Positions 49,477 through 60,665 of a stretch of DNA of 64,000 bases are shown here, piece after piece (position 1 is the first letter of the stretch; each line of letters starts with the position of its first letter). The stretch is from positions 34,177 through 98,176 of the forward strand of contig KN805462.1 in NCBI GenBank assembly GCA_000818945.1, in the 5' to 3' direction. Both the position numbers and the translations under genes were made by a program. The notes beneath the pieces are model-generated. The model was given only the letters and a program-made list of their open reading frames with translations. It ran no database searches and was not told the origin of the DNA. Source of the DNA: Schizochytrium sp. CCTCC M209059. Lineage: Eukaryota; Sar; Bigyra; Thraustochytrida; Thraustochytriidae.

Positions 49477-50433
49477 ATGGATGGGGAAGCTTCGCAAGGG
49501 GCCACAGGCGCGGCCAGTGAATCGGATGCGGGCGTAGAGACCATCACGTCTGAGGAAGCGCTCAAACAACCTATCCGTGATTATCTCGATGAGCTCGAAG
49601 ATATCAACAATATCAAATTGAAAGTAGCGCGAGCCGCCGTCAGCAAGGCCCTGGGGCAGCCCGTGGATAGGAAGGCCTTCAAGAATGCGGTCCAAGCTGT
49701 TATGAACGAAAAGCATGGTAATGATGACTCCTCGGAGTCAGAAGCCTCGAGTTCCTCATCCTCGCCAGATGACGCTGGGACAGGCAAATCTCGAGGTGGT
49801 GGCCTCGCTCGGACGCAAAACGTACTCTCTAAGCAGCTGGCCAACTTTCTCGGCGTGAAAACAGAGACCCGCCCGCAGATCGTAAAGAAGCTCTGGGAGT
49901 ACATTCGGGAACATGATCTTCAGAATCCCGATGACAAGCGAGAGATCAGATGTGACGATGCGCTCAAAGAGCTCTTTGAGCGTGACCGCGTTACCATGTT
50001 CAGCATGAATAAACTCATCAGCTGCCATGTCATTTCGCAAAAGGCCTGGGATGAAGGCAAGCGCACCTTTGATACTTACAAGCTGAAGCTCAAGGATGAA
50101 GTGGCGTTTCCCAAGTCGGCGAAACCTTCCAAGCCGAAGACCAAGTCTGGTGTCAAGCGCAAGCGTCGCGGGGGTGGGGGCGGCGGTGGTTTCGGCAAGG
50201 TTTTGCGAATCAGCGAGCCCTTGCAGAAATTTATGAATGAGGAGACGGCAGCGCGCACGACTGTTACGAAAAAACTTTGGGAACATATCCGCGAAAACGA
50301 ACTCCAAAATCCCAAGAACAAGCGTGAGATCATTTGCGACGATACCCTTCGCGACCTTTTTGGACAGGAAAAGGTTACCATCTTCAGCATGAATAAGTTC
50401 ATTCAGCCGCACTTTATCAAGGACGAAAAGTGA
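49477..50433 (+). CDS. Protein with tandem SWIB/MDM2 domains
   Basis: The ATG at 49477 (GGCCATGG context) gives 318 residues. Residues ~24-85 are a helical DEK-C-like segment (EEALKQPIRDYLDELEDI, LGQPVDRKAFKNAVQAVM). A Ser/Asp linker follows. SWIB domain 1 spans ~115-187 (LSKQLANFLG, RPQIVKKLWEYIREHDLQNP, MFSMNKLISCHVI) and SWIB domain 2 ~241-315 (EPLQKFMNEE, VTKKLWEHIRENELQNP, IFSMNKFIQPHFI). A basic KRKRRGGGGGGG linker separates them. SWIB proteins act in chromatin remodelling (SMARCD-like) or DNA binding. The DEK-C plus SWIB combination is seen in UAF30/TRI1-type proteins of RNA polymerase I transcription. Presence of a nuclear-type basic linker fits a nuclear role. Confidence 0.9.
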   Translation: MDGEASQGATGAASESDAGVETITSEEALKQPIRDYLDELEDINNIKLKVARAAVSKALGQPVDRKAFKNAVQAVMNEKHGNDDSSESEASSSSSSPDDAGTGKSRGGGLARTQNVLSKQLANFLGVKTETRPQIVKKLWEYIREHDLQNPDDKREIRCDDALKELFERDRVTMFSMNKLISCHVISQKAWDEGKRTFDTYKLKLKDEVAFPKSAKPSKPKTKSGVKRKRRGGGGGGGFGKVLRISEPLQKFMNEETAARTTVTKKLWEHIRENELQNPKNKREIICDDTLRDLFGQEKVTIFSMNKFIQPHFIKDEK

Positions 50434-51117
50434 ATTCACGGGCGATAGATTGAATGAACCAGCGACCCGGCCAACCAATCAACCAAGCAATCAACCAAGC
50501 AATCAATGAAAGAATAGAACGAAGGAATGAATGAGCTCCTTGCGATCTAGCCTTTGGGCAGACAGCTCGCGAGACGGAATGTTATCACCATGAGAGCAGG
50601 AAGCGAGTTCACAGCCGCCGCAGTGACGTTATGATGGACCAGTCAACAGACTCGTTGATCTGTTGCCAATCGTGACAATCATTTACCACTCCTTCTGTAA
50701 GCGCTACCACGTACTTTACTGATAGTCATCTCAGCGTCCGACATTCTGCGCTTCTTAGCACAATTATAATTACTTTTATCGCTCAAAGCATTCTATTTTC
50801 TCGTTTGAACAATGGGGAACGAATGCTGCAATACGCCTTGATAATGTTGTGGATTCCCACCGCGCAAAGTCAGTCGATGCCTAAATAGCATCAGCATCCA
50901 GCTTTTTGTGTTCCATTCACAACCAAGCCGTCAGTAGCGAGTCATTTGCAGAAGGGATCCCTCACAGGAAATGCAAGTATTAGTGGAGCAAAAGCCCTGG
51001 AGATATAACAACGTTTGTTTCTTTTCTTGCAAAAGTGCCCCTCTCATTCGTCATTAAGGTTAGCAAAGTCGCGCACAGCTCGAGCGAGCACGCAACCAAG
51101 CAAGTGAGACCGTTTGA
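50434..51117. other. Intergenic region at the start of the AT-richer island
   Basis: ACCAAGCAATCA-type imperfect repeats at 50470-50510 follow the SWIB stop. No gene is seen. Base composition drops to near-even GC from here to about 55.8 kb. Confidence 0.5.
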
Positions 51118-52026
51118 TTAGGGAGAGATGGTCTTGACGGCTGACACTGTAGCAGTCGGTTTGCGGAACTTGGACCTGTACACGAGGTATTCGGCGACAG
51201 GGACAACGACCGCGGCCGCGAGGCATCCAGCAAGGATGGCTACGAGCGTCGAGTTATCATCCTCGGCCTCACATTAGTTGCAGGCTGGAACAAGGTTGTC
51301 TTCGAGCCAGCTGCGCATATAGTCATTTGCGCACTTTGTCCATTGACAATCTCCCAGAGAGCATCATGACAGCGGAGGTTCCGGCCTCGTTGTTGTCGTC
51401 ATTACAAAAGGATTTATCGAGACGGCGGCCATTAGCGGCAGCAAGTTGGTACAACGCAAGTTCGCGTCCCTCGAGCTCACTGAGACGGCGGCCGTCGTAT
51501 GAAGTGCCGCACCTGAGCGAGCCGGCTTTGAAGTGAAGGAGCATCTTGGCCACGTTGAAAGCGTTCCGATGATGAGGAACCATTTGGTACATGAACTCCG
51601 CCATGGGATCAGAATTACCAGAGGTGCGCATCTCGGTCATCATTTTGCAGTTGATCGCAGCCATGCACTCATTGAAGGTGTTGGCGTCGCCGTTGCAGTG
51701 AAAGACGTGGTCGCCACACTGCTCACGTTAATGGTGCCATGGCCAGCGTCAAAACCTTTGACCGCATGGTACTCGTATCCAAGCTCAAGTTCGTCGGTCG
51801 GGGCCCGGATGGCCAGAGTATCCGTGTCGAGGACCTTGATGCGAAAGGACATGTATTTGTGGATGTGGCAAAAGGGAAAAATTTCCTTCGTGGCGTCATC
51901 CGTGATGTTGACCTCGATGGTGAAGTTACAGGCAGCACTCCAATTGTCGCGGCCACCTGAGAACCAAACGCCTTCGTACTGGTCGAGGCCAAAGTCTTCT
52001 TCGTCGGCGCAAAGACCAGTCGCCAT
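51118..52026 (-). pseudogene. Degenerate DUF305-like single-pass membrane-protein gene
   Basis: A minus-strand frame from the ATG at 52026 reads a secreted-type domain (CADEEDFGLDQYEGVWFSGG, CNFTIEVNI), then shifts frame near 51725. The next frame carries Cys-rich sequence and the DUF305 signature EFMYQMVPHHRNAFNVAKMLL (HHxxA). A second shift near 51345 leads to DCQWTKCANDYMRSWLEDNL, then an in-frame TAA near 51275. After this stop the same frame encodes a hydrophobic segment (STLVAILAGCLAAAVVVPVA) with a basic YRSKFRK border and ends at 51118. Read together this is an extracellular DUF305-type protein with a C-terminal membrane anchor, disabled by at least two frameshifts and a stop. No signal peptide was found at the visible start. 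Missed introns are possible but no good GT-AG pairs restore the frame. Confidence 0.6.
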
Positions 52027-53107
52027 TGAACGCGTGTCACGGCACGTTAGTATGATCTTTGCTAGACTTGCGCCCCTGCTAGAATGAATCTGGCGTCTCT
52101 CTCACCAAGACTTAAAATAGCCGAATGAATGCGGCAATGAAATGCTTCTTTGCTGATTCGCGGGCAAAACTGGTGCCTGGTATAAGAGCAAGCGATTTCA
52201 AGCGATTATGAGCCCAAATAAACCCCCGTTCATTATTTCGTTCATGATTGCTAGTATCTCGCGATCCTGCTCAAAAGAATCCAGGTCGCATCGTGTGTTT
52301 TCCGTTGCTCATTGCAAGATCTCCATTGTTCGTTGCAAGATCCCATCATACAATAGGCTTTTTATCGGTCTCCTAGAAGGTCACATCATAGTAAATTATA
52401 TTTGCGCGCGGCATGCTTATTTTGGACGAGATGAGAAAACAATCAACGAGACCAGAACTTCGTCGCTGATTCGATCTGAGCCATGCTAAAATCAGCGTTC
52501 AAGCGAACAAAACAACGTACGGTCATACAAGCGCAAATTACTGTCGTCAACGCGCCAGGGACCATGCTATGCCAACTATCAATTAAAATTCGCGACAGTA
52601 TTGCAGGCACAGAATCCAAGAGTCGACTCATCACGACATATTTTCCGCGCGTTTTCGGATACTGCTCGACTTCAACTCGTTTCGCGTGAACATCGACCCT
52701 CGAATTTTGTGTGAGTCCGAGAAGGGTGTGGTGCTCTATCCGCCACGTTTCGCCTTGCTCATTGGATTCTTTATGTTCTGCATGATGATTGATTGACGAG
52801 CAGGTCTTCGTTGGTTGCTACAAATAGGACCTCCCGCGCCAGCATTCACCATAAAAGGTTGAGCGTCGTGCACGTACGTCTCCCAGGTCGAGTGCTAGCT
52901 GAATTGAATATATAAGCTACCGGACTTCCAAGTCCTGACTGCGTTCATGAAAGATAATTGACTGAGCCTCATCACGGCGCAATGAGTCCTGGCCTCTGTC
53001 ACGACCTCTATGAGGGAGGAAAGAGAAAAAAAAAACTCTTGCCTAATTAATACAGATAAGATAAACCAATCACATTATTTTCTTCATAAATGCTTGTCCG
53101 ATCGTGG
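52027..53107. other. Gene-poor AT-rich stretch
   Basis: No supported gene. Short near-repeats such as TTGCAAGATC occur at 52314-52345. Nothing else is recognised. Confidence 0.5.
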
Positions 53108-54188
53108 CATCTGAGACTCCGCTCCTTCTGCGCGACTAGACGGCTGCGTGAGCACCGGCGGCCCAGTCGCGTGCAAGCAACGGGGACGCCTATCTCTCTC
53201 TTTCTTACACAACGGGCGCTTTCCGGGTACAAACGAAAGCGAGCCACCGCGAGCCTTCGCCAAGCGACGGAGACTGAGGAATGAATGAGCAAGGAAGCTC
53301 CCGCCTCCCCACGTGCAAGGACGCGCAGAGAGAACTCTATCAGAAATTGAAGTTTTGGACGTCAACATGATGGCTCATATTCACCCCGCGCCTAGCGTGT
53401 ACGCATTGTTCGACGCNNNNNNNNNNCTAGCGTGTACGCATTGTTCGACGCGTACACGCGCGCCAATCCCGAATATGTTTTTTTTCTCCAGGCTTTCAAG
53501 CCGGTAAATTTGATCGCTATTTTTCATTAATATCATCAATAATATATAATAATCACAAAATATGTAATAAATGCAGAAATATATTTTTAAATTCAAATTC
53601 TGAACATACTTCTAAAAGGAAAGTATTGATTTTGCATATATTCTATATATATTTTGTATATTAAAGCAAAAAGCTTTATTACACCTTACATATGTTAAAA
53701 ATTTTACATTTTGCATGAGGTGTTGGAGTGATTATTCCCGATCTTGGAGTTTCTTGGAGTGGTTGCGCTCGGCGAAGCCCGACTAAGTCGGGGTCGGCGC
53801 GCGTGTACACGTCGAACGACTCGTACACGCTAGGCGCGGGATGAACGTGATATGTTCACGTCCGAAGACTTAGATTCTCAATAGAATACTCTTCGCGTCC
53901 TTGCACGCGGGGAGGCGGGAGCTATCTATCGCCCCCCTCGGTCTTCGTCGCATAGCGAAGGCTCGCGGTGGCTCGCTTTCGTGTGCACCCTAAAAGCGGC
54001 TGCTGCGTAAGAAATAGAGGAATTAGAGATTCCTGATGGATGTCTCTTCGAATTGAATTCTCTCCTGCGCCGACGACCGGCTCAGCCCGCGAGGGCAGGC
54101 GGGCGTCCCCGTCACCTCTATCTACGTGGCTGGGCCGCCGGCGCTCACGCAGCCGTTTAGTTGCGCAAAAGGAGCAGAGTCTCAGATG
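53108..54188. mobile_element. Inverted-repeat element with AT-rich core, possible MITE or foldback
   Basis: Left arm 53108 to ~53450 and right arm ~53800 to 54188 are diverged reverse complements. Matching blocks in order include CATCTGAGACTC at the left end versus GAGTCTCAGATG at the right end, CGGCTGCGTGAGC / GCTCACGCAGCCG, CGAAAGCGAGCCACCGCGAGC and its complement near 53237 and 53950, AGCTCCCGCCTCCCC and complement, and GCGCCTAGCGTGTACG and complement next to the core. The core (~53500-53750) is very AT-rich with no ORF. A 10-N gap sits inside the left arm. No clear target-site duplication is seen. No transposase is encoded, so it would be non-autonomous. Confidence 0.7.
53417..53426. other. 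10-N assembly gap flanked by a duplicated sequence
   Basis: The ~25 bases before the gap (CTAGCGTGTACGCATTGTTC and GACGC) are repeated exactly after it. This is typical of two contig ends that overlap but were joined by a nominal gap. Confidence 0.95.
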
Positions 54189-55846
54189 CTGCTGTCAAGT
54201 GGGCGATCATGAAGTGAGATAGGCGATTATTGTTGTATCTGATCTGGGCCAGGAATTTTCTCTCTCTTTCCTCATAGAGGACGTGACAAAGGCCAGGACT
54301 ATATTGCGCCATGATGAGGCTTGGACATGTATCTTTCATGTGCGCAGTCAGGACCCGGGATTCCGGCGGCAGCTTAATTGATTCAACACTCGACCAGGGA
54401 GTCGTGCTCAACCATTCGTGGTGAATGCGTGCGCTTGAACCTTTCACTGCACGTTTGCCATTGTGCGAATTAGTTGTCGTTGCTTTTATTTTGTGGTCTT
54501 GTGATTTGCGCTTCTTGATATTAGCACGCGTGTGCTGATTCCTGCGAGAGACCGGACGGGCAAAGCGATTCCCTTAGTTCTTTAACGGTTGGACTTCGTG
54601 ACAAGCACGAAGTCGTTATGTTGGGATTCCTGCGCTCGTTTTAGGTGCTGGTAGGTGATCGAGGCGCGGAGAAAGCTTTAGATTATTCTAACATCTTTGT
54701 ACCAAATGTGTATGAAAGCAACTCCATGATTTAAAGATTGACCCTTTGCGTTAATCGACTTCTTTACTGACCCGAGTAGAATCTTGAATTGGATCTACTT
54801 CACAGCGCTAGCCTTGGATTGAATTACACAAGCAGCACGTTGCCAAGACTGCTCTTGCTACGTTGCCACATGCTTAGCTAGCAGCCATGTTTGATGTATT
54901 CTTTTCTAAAATCGATCATCTTGCAAAGGTAAACAACATCTTTTCTTGCTTGGTCGAGTGAATGGGCGTTCGACGATCGCTCCTTCTGCAAAGGGTGGAA
55001 AGAAGTGCTTCGAGAGGGTGAAGCGAGCAAAGCAGTCAATTCACGTACTATCCTCAGTGAAGGAGGAAGCCTCTGTTGGTGTGCATAGAAGGTTCGTTTT
55101 CTTTCACCACCTACGGTCGCTACGAGGCTCTCCTACGAGGCGCTCGCTACACACACATTCATAATATTTACTACTGAAAAGCTCTGGACGACCGTTCAAA
55201 GACAGTATCGACTCTCTCTGCTCGTCTCGGCGCTGGCAACAACATGCGCACTTCGATCGCGTATGGAAAACAGCAGATTAAATGAAGAGATTTTTTTTTT
55301 TCCTCTTTTGCGAGTGAGCATCTCATGGAAGAGGCTCCTCAAAAGGTTCTCTTTGCAGCCATTCGGCTGCATCGCTCTCACTCCAATAACCTCATGCCTC
55401 TCCTTTGTGAAGAAGGGTTGGTGTTGGTTTGATTCACTAATTGTAAGGTTGCATAACATCGATCGATTGATGGGATGGACCTGTTGGTGACATTAATACA
55501 TTTTTTCTGCGCATGCTCACGCACGACCTATCGAATAACGATGACCAATGAGGACGAATTCATTTGGGAGGAGAGCGAGAATCTTGTTCTCAAGCAAGTT
55601 TGTTATAGACTCGTAAAAGAAAGTCGAACACAATATTATGATGTGATGTGATGTGATGTGATGAGATAAAATGGGTGGATGGATGGATGAAAACGAAGAT
55701 GGCTATGTGAAACAGGACACATAGGCTACATATTCATCCACTCGTATCGAGTGTGAAGGGACAGAAGGGACGCCCGCACAAATTGCGATCCCCGTGGCTC
55801 GCTGTGGACGAGCCAATCTAGACTCTCTCTCGCTGCATCTCTTTCA
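54189..55846. other. Gene-poor stretch of the island
   Basis: No supported gene. Short plus-strand frames near 54946-55490 lack domains and are broken. GTGAT repeats lie at 55639-55662, followed by GGATGGAT. Confidence 0.5.
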
Positions 55847-57124
55847 TCAGCGTAAGGAATCACGCTTTCCGAATATGGACCCCCCACCGATCCAGAAGGA
55901 CCGATTGCGCTCCGCGGGAGTCATGACATCTGTTGCTGCTGCAATGGCTTGGTTGCGCTTGTACGTGGCAAAGGCTTTCCAGGCGTAAAAGACGCTGGCC
56001 TGGGTCCGGCGCTCGTAGCGCTCAGTGACTTGCTTGTCGAAAGTCTCATCGACAACGCTTTGCATTTGCTCCAGTACATCCTCGGCGTTTACAGTGCCTC
56101 TGCTGAGTTCTCCAGCAAGGTCAAGAACTTCTTGAAGGCCGACGCGCCAAATATCGGTGAGCATTCGATCTTTGAGTCGAAACTGGGCATTGTAGTCGAG
56201 CCATGCTTTGTTGATCGTATCCGTCCAGGTTTCCTGCGCCGCCTTGGACGGGGCAGAGATCATGTATGTTCGCGCGTCGGTGTGGACGGCAAAAACGTTG
56301 CGCATGCGGATCATGGTGTAAGTGGACCGCGGTAAAGCTTGGGCCACTTTGTCCTTGTCTTCAATAGGCAACAATTGAGCGTAAGGGACACTACCGTAGG
56401 CCTCCTCGTTGTTTCTGAAAGCATCTTCGTCGCGGTAGTATCGAAGACCTCGCGAGCGATGCAGAACAAAGTAGCGGCGATGCCAGTTCTTGACGCGCCC
56501 TCCTTGTTTTTTTAGCGATCCTTGCAACAGAAAGTTCTTGTCATCTAGTTCGGTCGCGAGTGATTCACCGCGCCTTCGCCCACCAATGATAGACATGGCC
56601 GAAATGGAGGATTCGGCGGTGTCGCGCCTGGCCTGGCTTTTCCTCCTACGTTCCTCGTCCGCGGCCAGCTTTCGAACGACCTCCTGCATCTGCTGGAGAT
56701 TCACGGAGGGCCGTCCCGTAGGCGGGGGAAATGCCACTGCCTCATCATCTGCCATCGTTTGGAGCTTGCTTTTGCTGGCGTCTTCGTCCTCGTCCTCGTC
56801 CTCGTCCTCGTTTTCGTCGAGCTCGAGCTGCTCGGGGTCTTGGAGCTCTTCGCCCTCCGGCTCGGAAACTCTTCCAGGGGAGGAGGAGTGCCAGGGCCGC
56901 CAAATGTGCGCCGCGGGGGTCTTGGGCCAGTGTCTGAGCCCCGACGAGTCGAGCTCCTTGGGCACGCGGGCGAGCAGGGCCTTGGCGCGCGACCCGATGC
57001 GAGATGGCGTGCCTAGGGCGGCGCGCGGGGTCCACGAGGTCTCCCGTGGACCGCTGTCGGAGGACTCCGTGTCCGACAGCTTGCCCACGGAGTTCGCCTT
57101 CCCTCCCTCCCTCCCTCCCTCCAC
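55847..57124 (-). CDS. PH-domain protein, start uncertain
   Basis: An open frame of 425 codons ends at 55847. The upstream limit at 57124 is a GTG, not ATG; the first in-frame ATG is at 56755 (302 residues). Coding-like sequence (SWTPRAALGTPSRIGSRAKA, then an Asp/Glu run) precedes that ATG, so a short 5' exon or a non-AUG start is possible. The PH domain (FLLQGSLKKQGGRVKNWHRR, YFVLHRSRGLRYYRDEDA, ending in TWTDTINKAW) lies at about residues 198-310 of the long form. A helical tail (MLTDIWRVGLQEVLDLAGEL; QASVFYAWKAFATYKRNQ) follows. Known family role: phosphoinositide or protein binding. The KxxGGxxKNWxxRYF pattern is a standard PH opening. Confidence 0.75.
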   Translation of the reverse strand: MEGGREGGKANSVGKLSDTESSDSGPRETSWTPRAALGTPSRIGSRAKALLARVPKELDSSGLRHWPKTPAAHIWRPWHSSSPGRVSEPEGEELQDPEQLELDENEDEDEDEDEDASKSKLQTMADDEAVAFPPPTGRPSVNLQQMQEVVRKLAADEERRRKSQARRDTAESSISAMSIIGGRRRGESLATELDDKNFLLQGSLKKQGGRVKNWHRRYFVLHRSRGLRYYRDEDAFRNNEEAYGSVPYAQLLPIEDKDKVAQALPRSTYTMIRMRNVFAVHTDARTYMISAPSKAAQETWTDTINKAWLDYNAQFRLKDRMLTDIWRVGLQEVLDLAGELSRGTVNAEDVLEQMQSVVDETFDKQVTERYERRTQASVFYAWKAFATYKRNQAIAAATDVMTPAERNRSFWIGGGSIFGKRDSLR

Positions 57125-59572
57125 TCGCCGGCCTGCCTCTCTCTCCTCTCCGTCCCTCGCTTGCCCGGACGCGCTCGGGGTGTTCGCGCTCTGCGTGGCG
57201 CGCGCGTGCAGCCGGCGCTGGTCATTCGATCATTCATTCATTCATTCATTCATTCCTCCATTTGTTCATTCATTCCTCCATTTGTTCATTTCCTTTGTTC
57301 ATTCATCTACAGCCTACTCGCTCATTCAGTGATTCATGCTGGTTGTCTGTTTGTTTATTTGTTTGTTTGTTCGTTCGCTCACTTTTGCACTCACTCACTC
57401 ACTCGCTCACAGTCAATCGCTTTTTGGGTGTATTCAATTGTATAGCAAGGCTGGCGCGTGCGTGCTTTGCGTGCCTTCTCTGCGTCATAAAGTGGGCTGG
57501 CTGTCTGCAGGGCTGCAGGCCCGGCCGGCGTGGTATGCTATACTACAAGCAGCCCCGAGGCTTTGCTGTTTGGACGCGTGCACATCTCCACTTCTCCGCG
57601 GCAATCGGAAGTCGTGGTGCAGCCAAATCGCTCTCTCGCGGCGCATACACACCGCGACACGCACCTCTCTCTGTGTTTCTCCCTGTTGTCTCCATTGCTT
57701 TTCCTTCTCCCTCTCTCTCCCGTGCCGTCAGAGCAGTGCACGCACTACTACCATGCCCAGTACTAACTAGGTAGTAGGCTGTAGTACGAGGCTGGCTAGG
57801 CCTACTCGGCGAGGCGACGAGGATCGCAGGGAAGCAAGCAAGCAAGCAAGCAAGCAAGAAAGCAAGCACTCGCTCAGGCGAGAGACAAGCAGAAGCGAGC
57901 CATTACGCCGCGAGAGAGGTGGGAGCTCGTGCGTCAATAAGGCGCTCGACTCATCGACCCATCTGCAAGTTGTTGTCATGGTCCAGCGATGCACCGTCCT
58001 CAGCCTGCAGTCAGAGCTCAGCGTCCGCTGCAAGTCCCATCCAAACCATGGTATACCTTCAATTTTTGACGAATGAAGGAGGGCCAATGAAATGAGCGAG
58101 GGTAAGAGAAAACTTGCGAGGGGCCCGAGGGGAAGAGATTGCGATCGTTCCCGCCGGGAACGGTGAAGAAGGTCCCTTCCCGTCCCTTCCTCCGTCCCTT
58201 CCTCCGTTCCTTATTACTGAGGAGGAGGTCACAATCCCGGGATGGCGAAAATCAGTTTTGAGAAGGATCGCGCAAGGGAAGATTTGGTTGTTGATTGCAA
58301 ATGCAAATTGAGAAATTCACCGCGATCAAGTTCTCACCAGCCCGCCAAGCAAGAAAAGAAAGATCATAACCATCGAAATGGGAAACTCGTGAAGGAGGAC
58401 GCTCGGTTGCTGGGACTAGCTAGGGGATAGAAATTCAATATTGTCCGGTCCAAAGCGACCCGTGACGAAAGACCCATTCATTAAGCGTAGCTGCAGATTG
58501 TTAAGGGATTTGTACCGTCAATGTCCTTGTGCAGCATCATTTCTTTCCACCCCCAAAAATGAATTTAAGACTAGCTATCCTGCTGATCTCCCTCCGCCAG
58601 TCTCTCTAGCTGGCCAGGGAGCTGTCTCACCGAGACGAGACTTTAATTAATCACATGGTAAGCAGCCACATGAAGTAGCTTCTTATTCGGTTTTGCCAAA
58701 GAAAGGTAGTAATCGGTTCTTTGTTGTAAGGCCAAGTCCAGGCCTCTGGTGTCAGAAACAGTACAAATACGCTTTCAATTCTTGCTTACTAGGCTAGGCC
58801 TAGGCCTAGACTGGCGGGCAAGACCTTCGACGCAAGGGATACACTTACTACTTACTGTCGTTCGTCGACAGCTGAGAGTGCGTGCTCGCATCAAGATAAT
58901 CAACCGTGGCCTTCCAGGGACGCCCTCTCTTTTTCTCCAGAAGTTCACCGCCCGCCTATCTTTCTATTCATTCTTCAGCCACAGCCACGCAGAGACCACT
59001 CCCGCTCCTCGACCTCATGATGGATACTTTCCACACCGCAGAAGAGGGCCAAGGGCCAAACGCCCTCACAGGGCCACCCACCCCACAGCGCGCGCAGAGA
59101 CCGACGCGTTGTGTGCGTGGCGCCGTGACCGGGACTGTATAGACCTCTTCTCGCTGCGAGGTCTGTTTGAGCCACTTCGCCACGAGAGACCTGAAAGTTC
59201 GACTTGCGAGGGTCCGTCTACAGTACAACGCAACCGCGGCACAATGGACTATCCGCTGCGGCAAGTGCCGCTCGCGCGGCCAGCGCTTGCTTGCAGGGCA
59301 GCTAGGCCGCTAGCTAGCGAATACACTAGGAGCCGGGCAGGCAGGCAGACGCTGCAGGCACAGGCAGGCAGGCAGGCAGGCAGGCAGGGGGAGGCAGAGG
59401 CAGGCAGTCAACCAGCGAGCGAGAGACTTGCGCACGTCCGTCCGCGTAGCCTCCGAGGCCCTCCCTTCCCCCTCCCTTCCTCGCGCCCGCTCCCTCCTCT
59501 CGGTGCCTTCTCCTTCTCCCGCGCGCTCGTGCGCAGGATCAGACAGAGGAGCTAGCAAGCTCGCCAGGAAAG
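57125..59572. other. Divergent intergenic region, 2.4 kb
   Basis: No supported gene. It contains CCCT repeats (57098-57122 border), ATTC repeats (57232-57300), TTTG runs (57345-57372), ACTC repeats (57390-57410), GCAA repeats (57832-57860), TCCC/TTCC near 58170-58210 and GGCA repeats (59362-59388). Several short CTAGGCCTAG-like palindromes occur near 58792-58810. Short frames are low complexity. Confidence 0.55.
57232..57300. repeat. (ATTC)n microsatellite, interrupted
   Basis: ATTC tetramers interrupted by a duplicated CTCCATTTGTTC segment. Confidence 0.88.
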
Positions 59573-59902
59573 ATGTCGCTCGGGGCGGCCCTGCAGGCAG
59601 CGCGGCGAGCGCCTTTCCGGCGCGCCGCCGTGGGACGGCAGCAGTTGCAGACGCGGTCGATCCGCAAGAATGCCCACATCGAGGCATGGGACGGCTGGCG
59701 TGCGGATTCGCACAAGCGCTTCAAGATGACGGCATCCAAGGTGCCGACCCTACTGCTCTGGGGCCTCGCCGTGCCTGTGGCCGTGTTCGTCCTCGGCAAC
59801 AAGGAGGACAACATTCGCGGAGGCGCCGACTATATTGAAAAGAGGTTCATTGAGGACAAGGAGCACTTCCGTCTCATCCACGGCGAGGAGGACGACGAGT
59901 AG
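59573..59902 (+). CDS. Small mitochondrial-type single-pass membrane protein
   Basis: The ATG at 59573 gives 109 residues. The first ~30 residues are Arg/Ala-rich without acids (SLGAALQAARRAPFRRAAVGRQ), as in mitochondrial presequences. One membrane helix lies at ~58-75 (VPTLLLWGLAVPVAVFVLG), preceded by a basic segment and followed by a charged tail ending HGEEDDE. Size, single helix and topology resemble accessory subunits of respiratory complexes, for instance complex I B15/NDUFB4-like proteins. The family is not certain from sequence alone. A (GGCA)n run lies upstream at 59362-59388. Confidence 0.7.
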   Translation: MSLGAALQAARRAPFRRAAVGRQQLQTRSIRKNAHIEAWDGWRADSHKRFKMTASKVPTLLLWGLAVPVAVFVLGNKEDNIRGGADYIEKRFIEDKEHFRLIHGEEDDE

Positions 59903-60665
59903 AAAAGAAGACAGATCACTTCTGACGCGCGCGTCATGTCACGTCATACCCGAATGCTGTACGCTGCGGGCAGCCCTGCAGACGTCTTCACTCGGTCTTG
60001 CTGCAAGCCTCTTTTCGCTCATCTGTTGATCTGATCGATGGACGGATCGATGCTAAGACTCAATGCGTAGGTAATTGGGAGAGCTCTTTTCTCTGTTGCT
60101 CATCCAAAGGGTAAAAAGAGGTTTCCTCGATACGCATTGGGTTCGATGGTATCTCCATTCACACAACGACGAACAAAACAAACTAGGTCGTCTGGGGAGT
60201 GGATCGCTCTCCCGCGACGACTGGACGGACTCCCGTTTCCAACCCTACTCGTTTCTTTCTTTCTTTCTTTCCTTCTCTCTCTCTCTTCCCCATCTTTCTT
60301 TCTGTTTATCGGTTGCTTGAAACGTACTTTCGTGAACGAGCAAGGCAAAGGCATCCACCCGCCTCTCTACCCTCCACAATGGATAAGAAAGACAAGCTAG
60401 CCAGAGTCATCCATCACACATAACCAAAACTTTCATAGAAAAAATGGAAAATCTTGATTGCTCTTGTTGTATGGGACACTTTTACAGGGTGGAGTCACTG
60501 GAACGCACGCCCAGACGCAGCACTATCTTCACTCATCGAGAAATAAAGTTGTCTGTCTGTCTGTCCGCTCGCACTCGCTGGCTCACTGCGCAAGCTTTAC
60601 CTAACATAAATGGCTTCGCAAATGATGATATTCATAAACAAAAGAAACGCGCAAACACTGCGGCC
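59903..60665. other. Convergent intergenic region
   Basis: Lies between two convergent stops. It is CT-rich at 60255-60305 and has a TGTC run at 60551-60566. No gene is supported. Confidence 0.5.
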
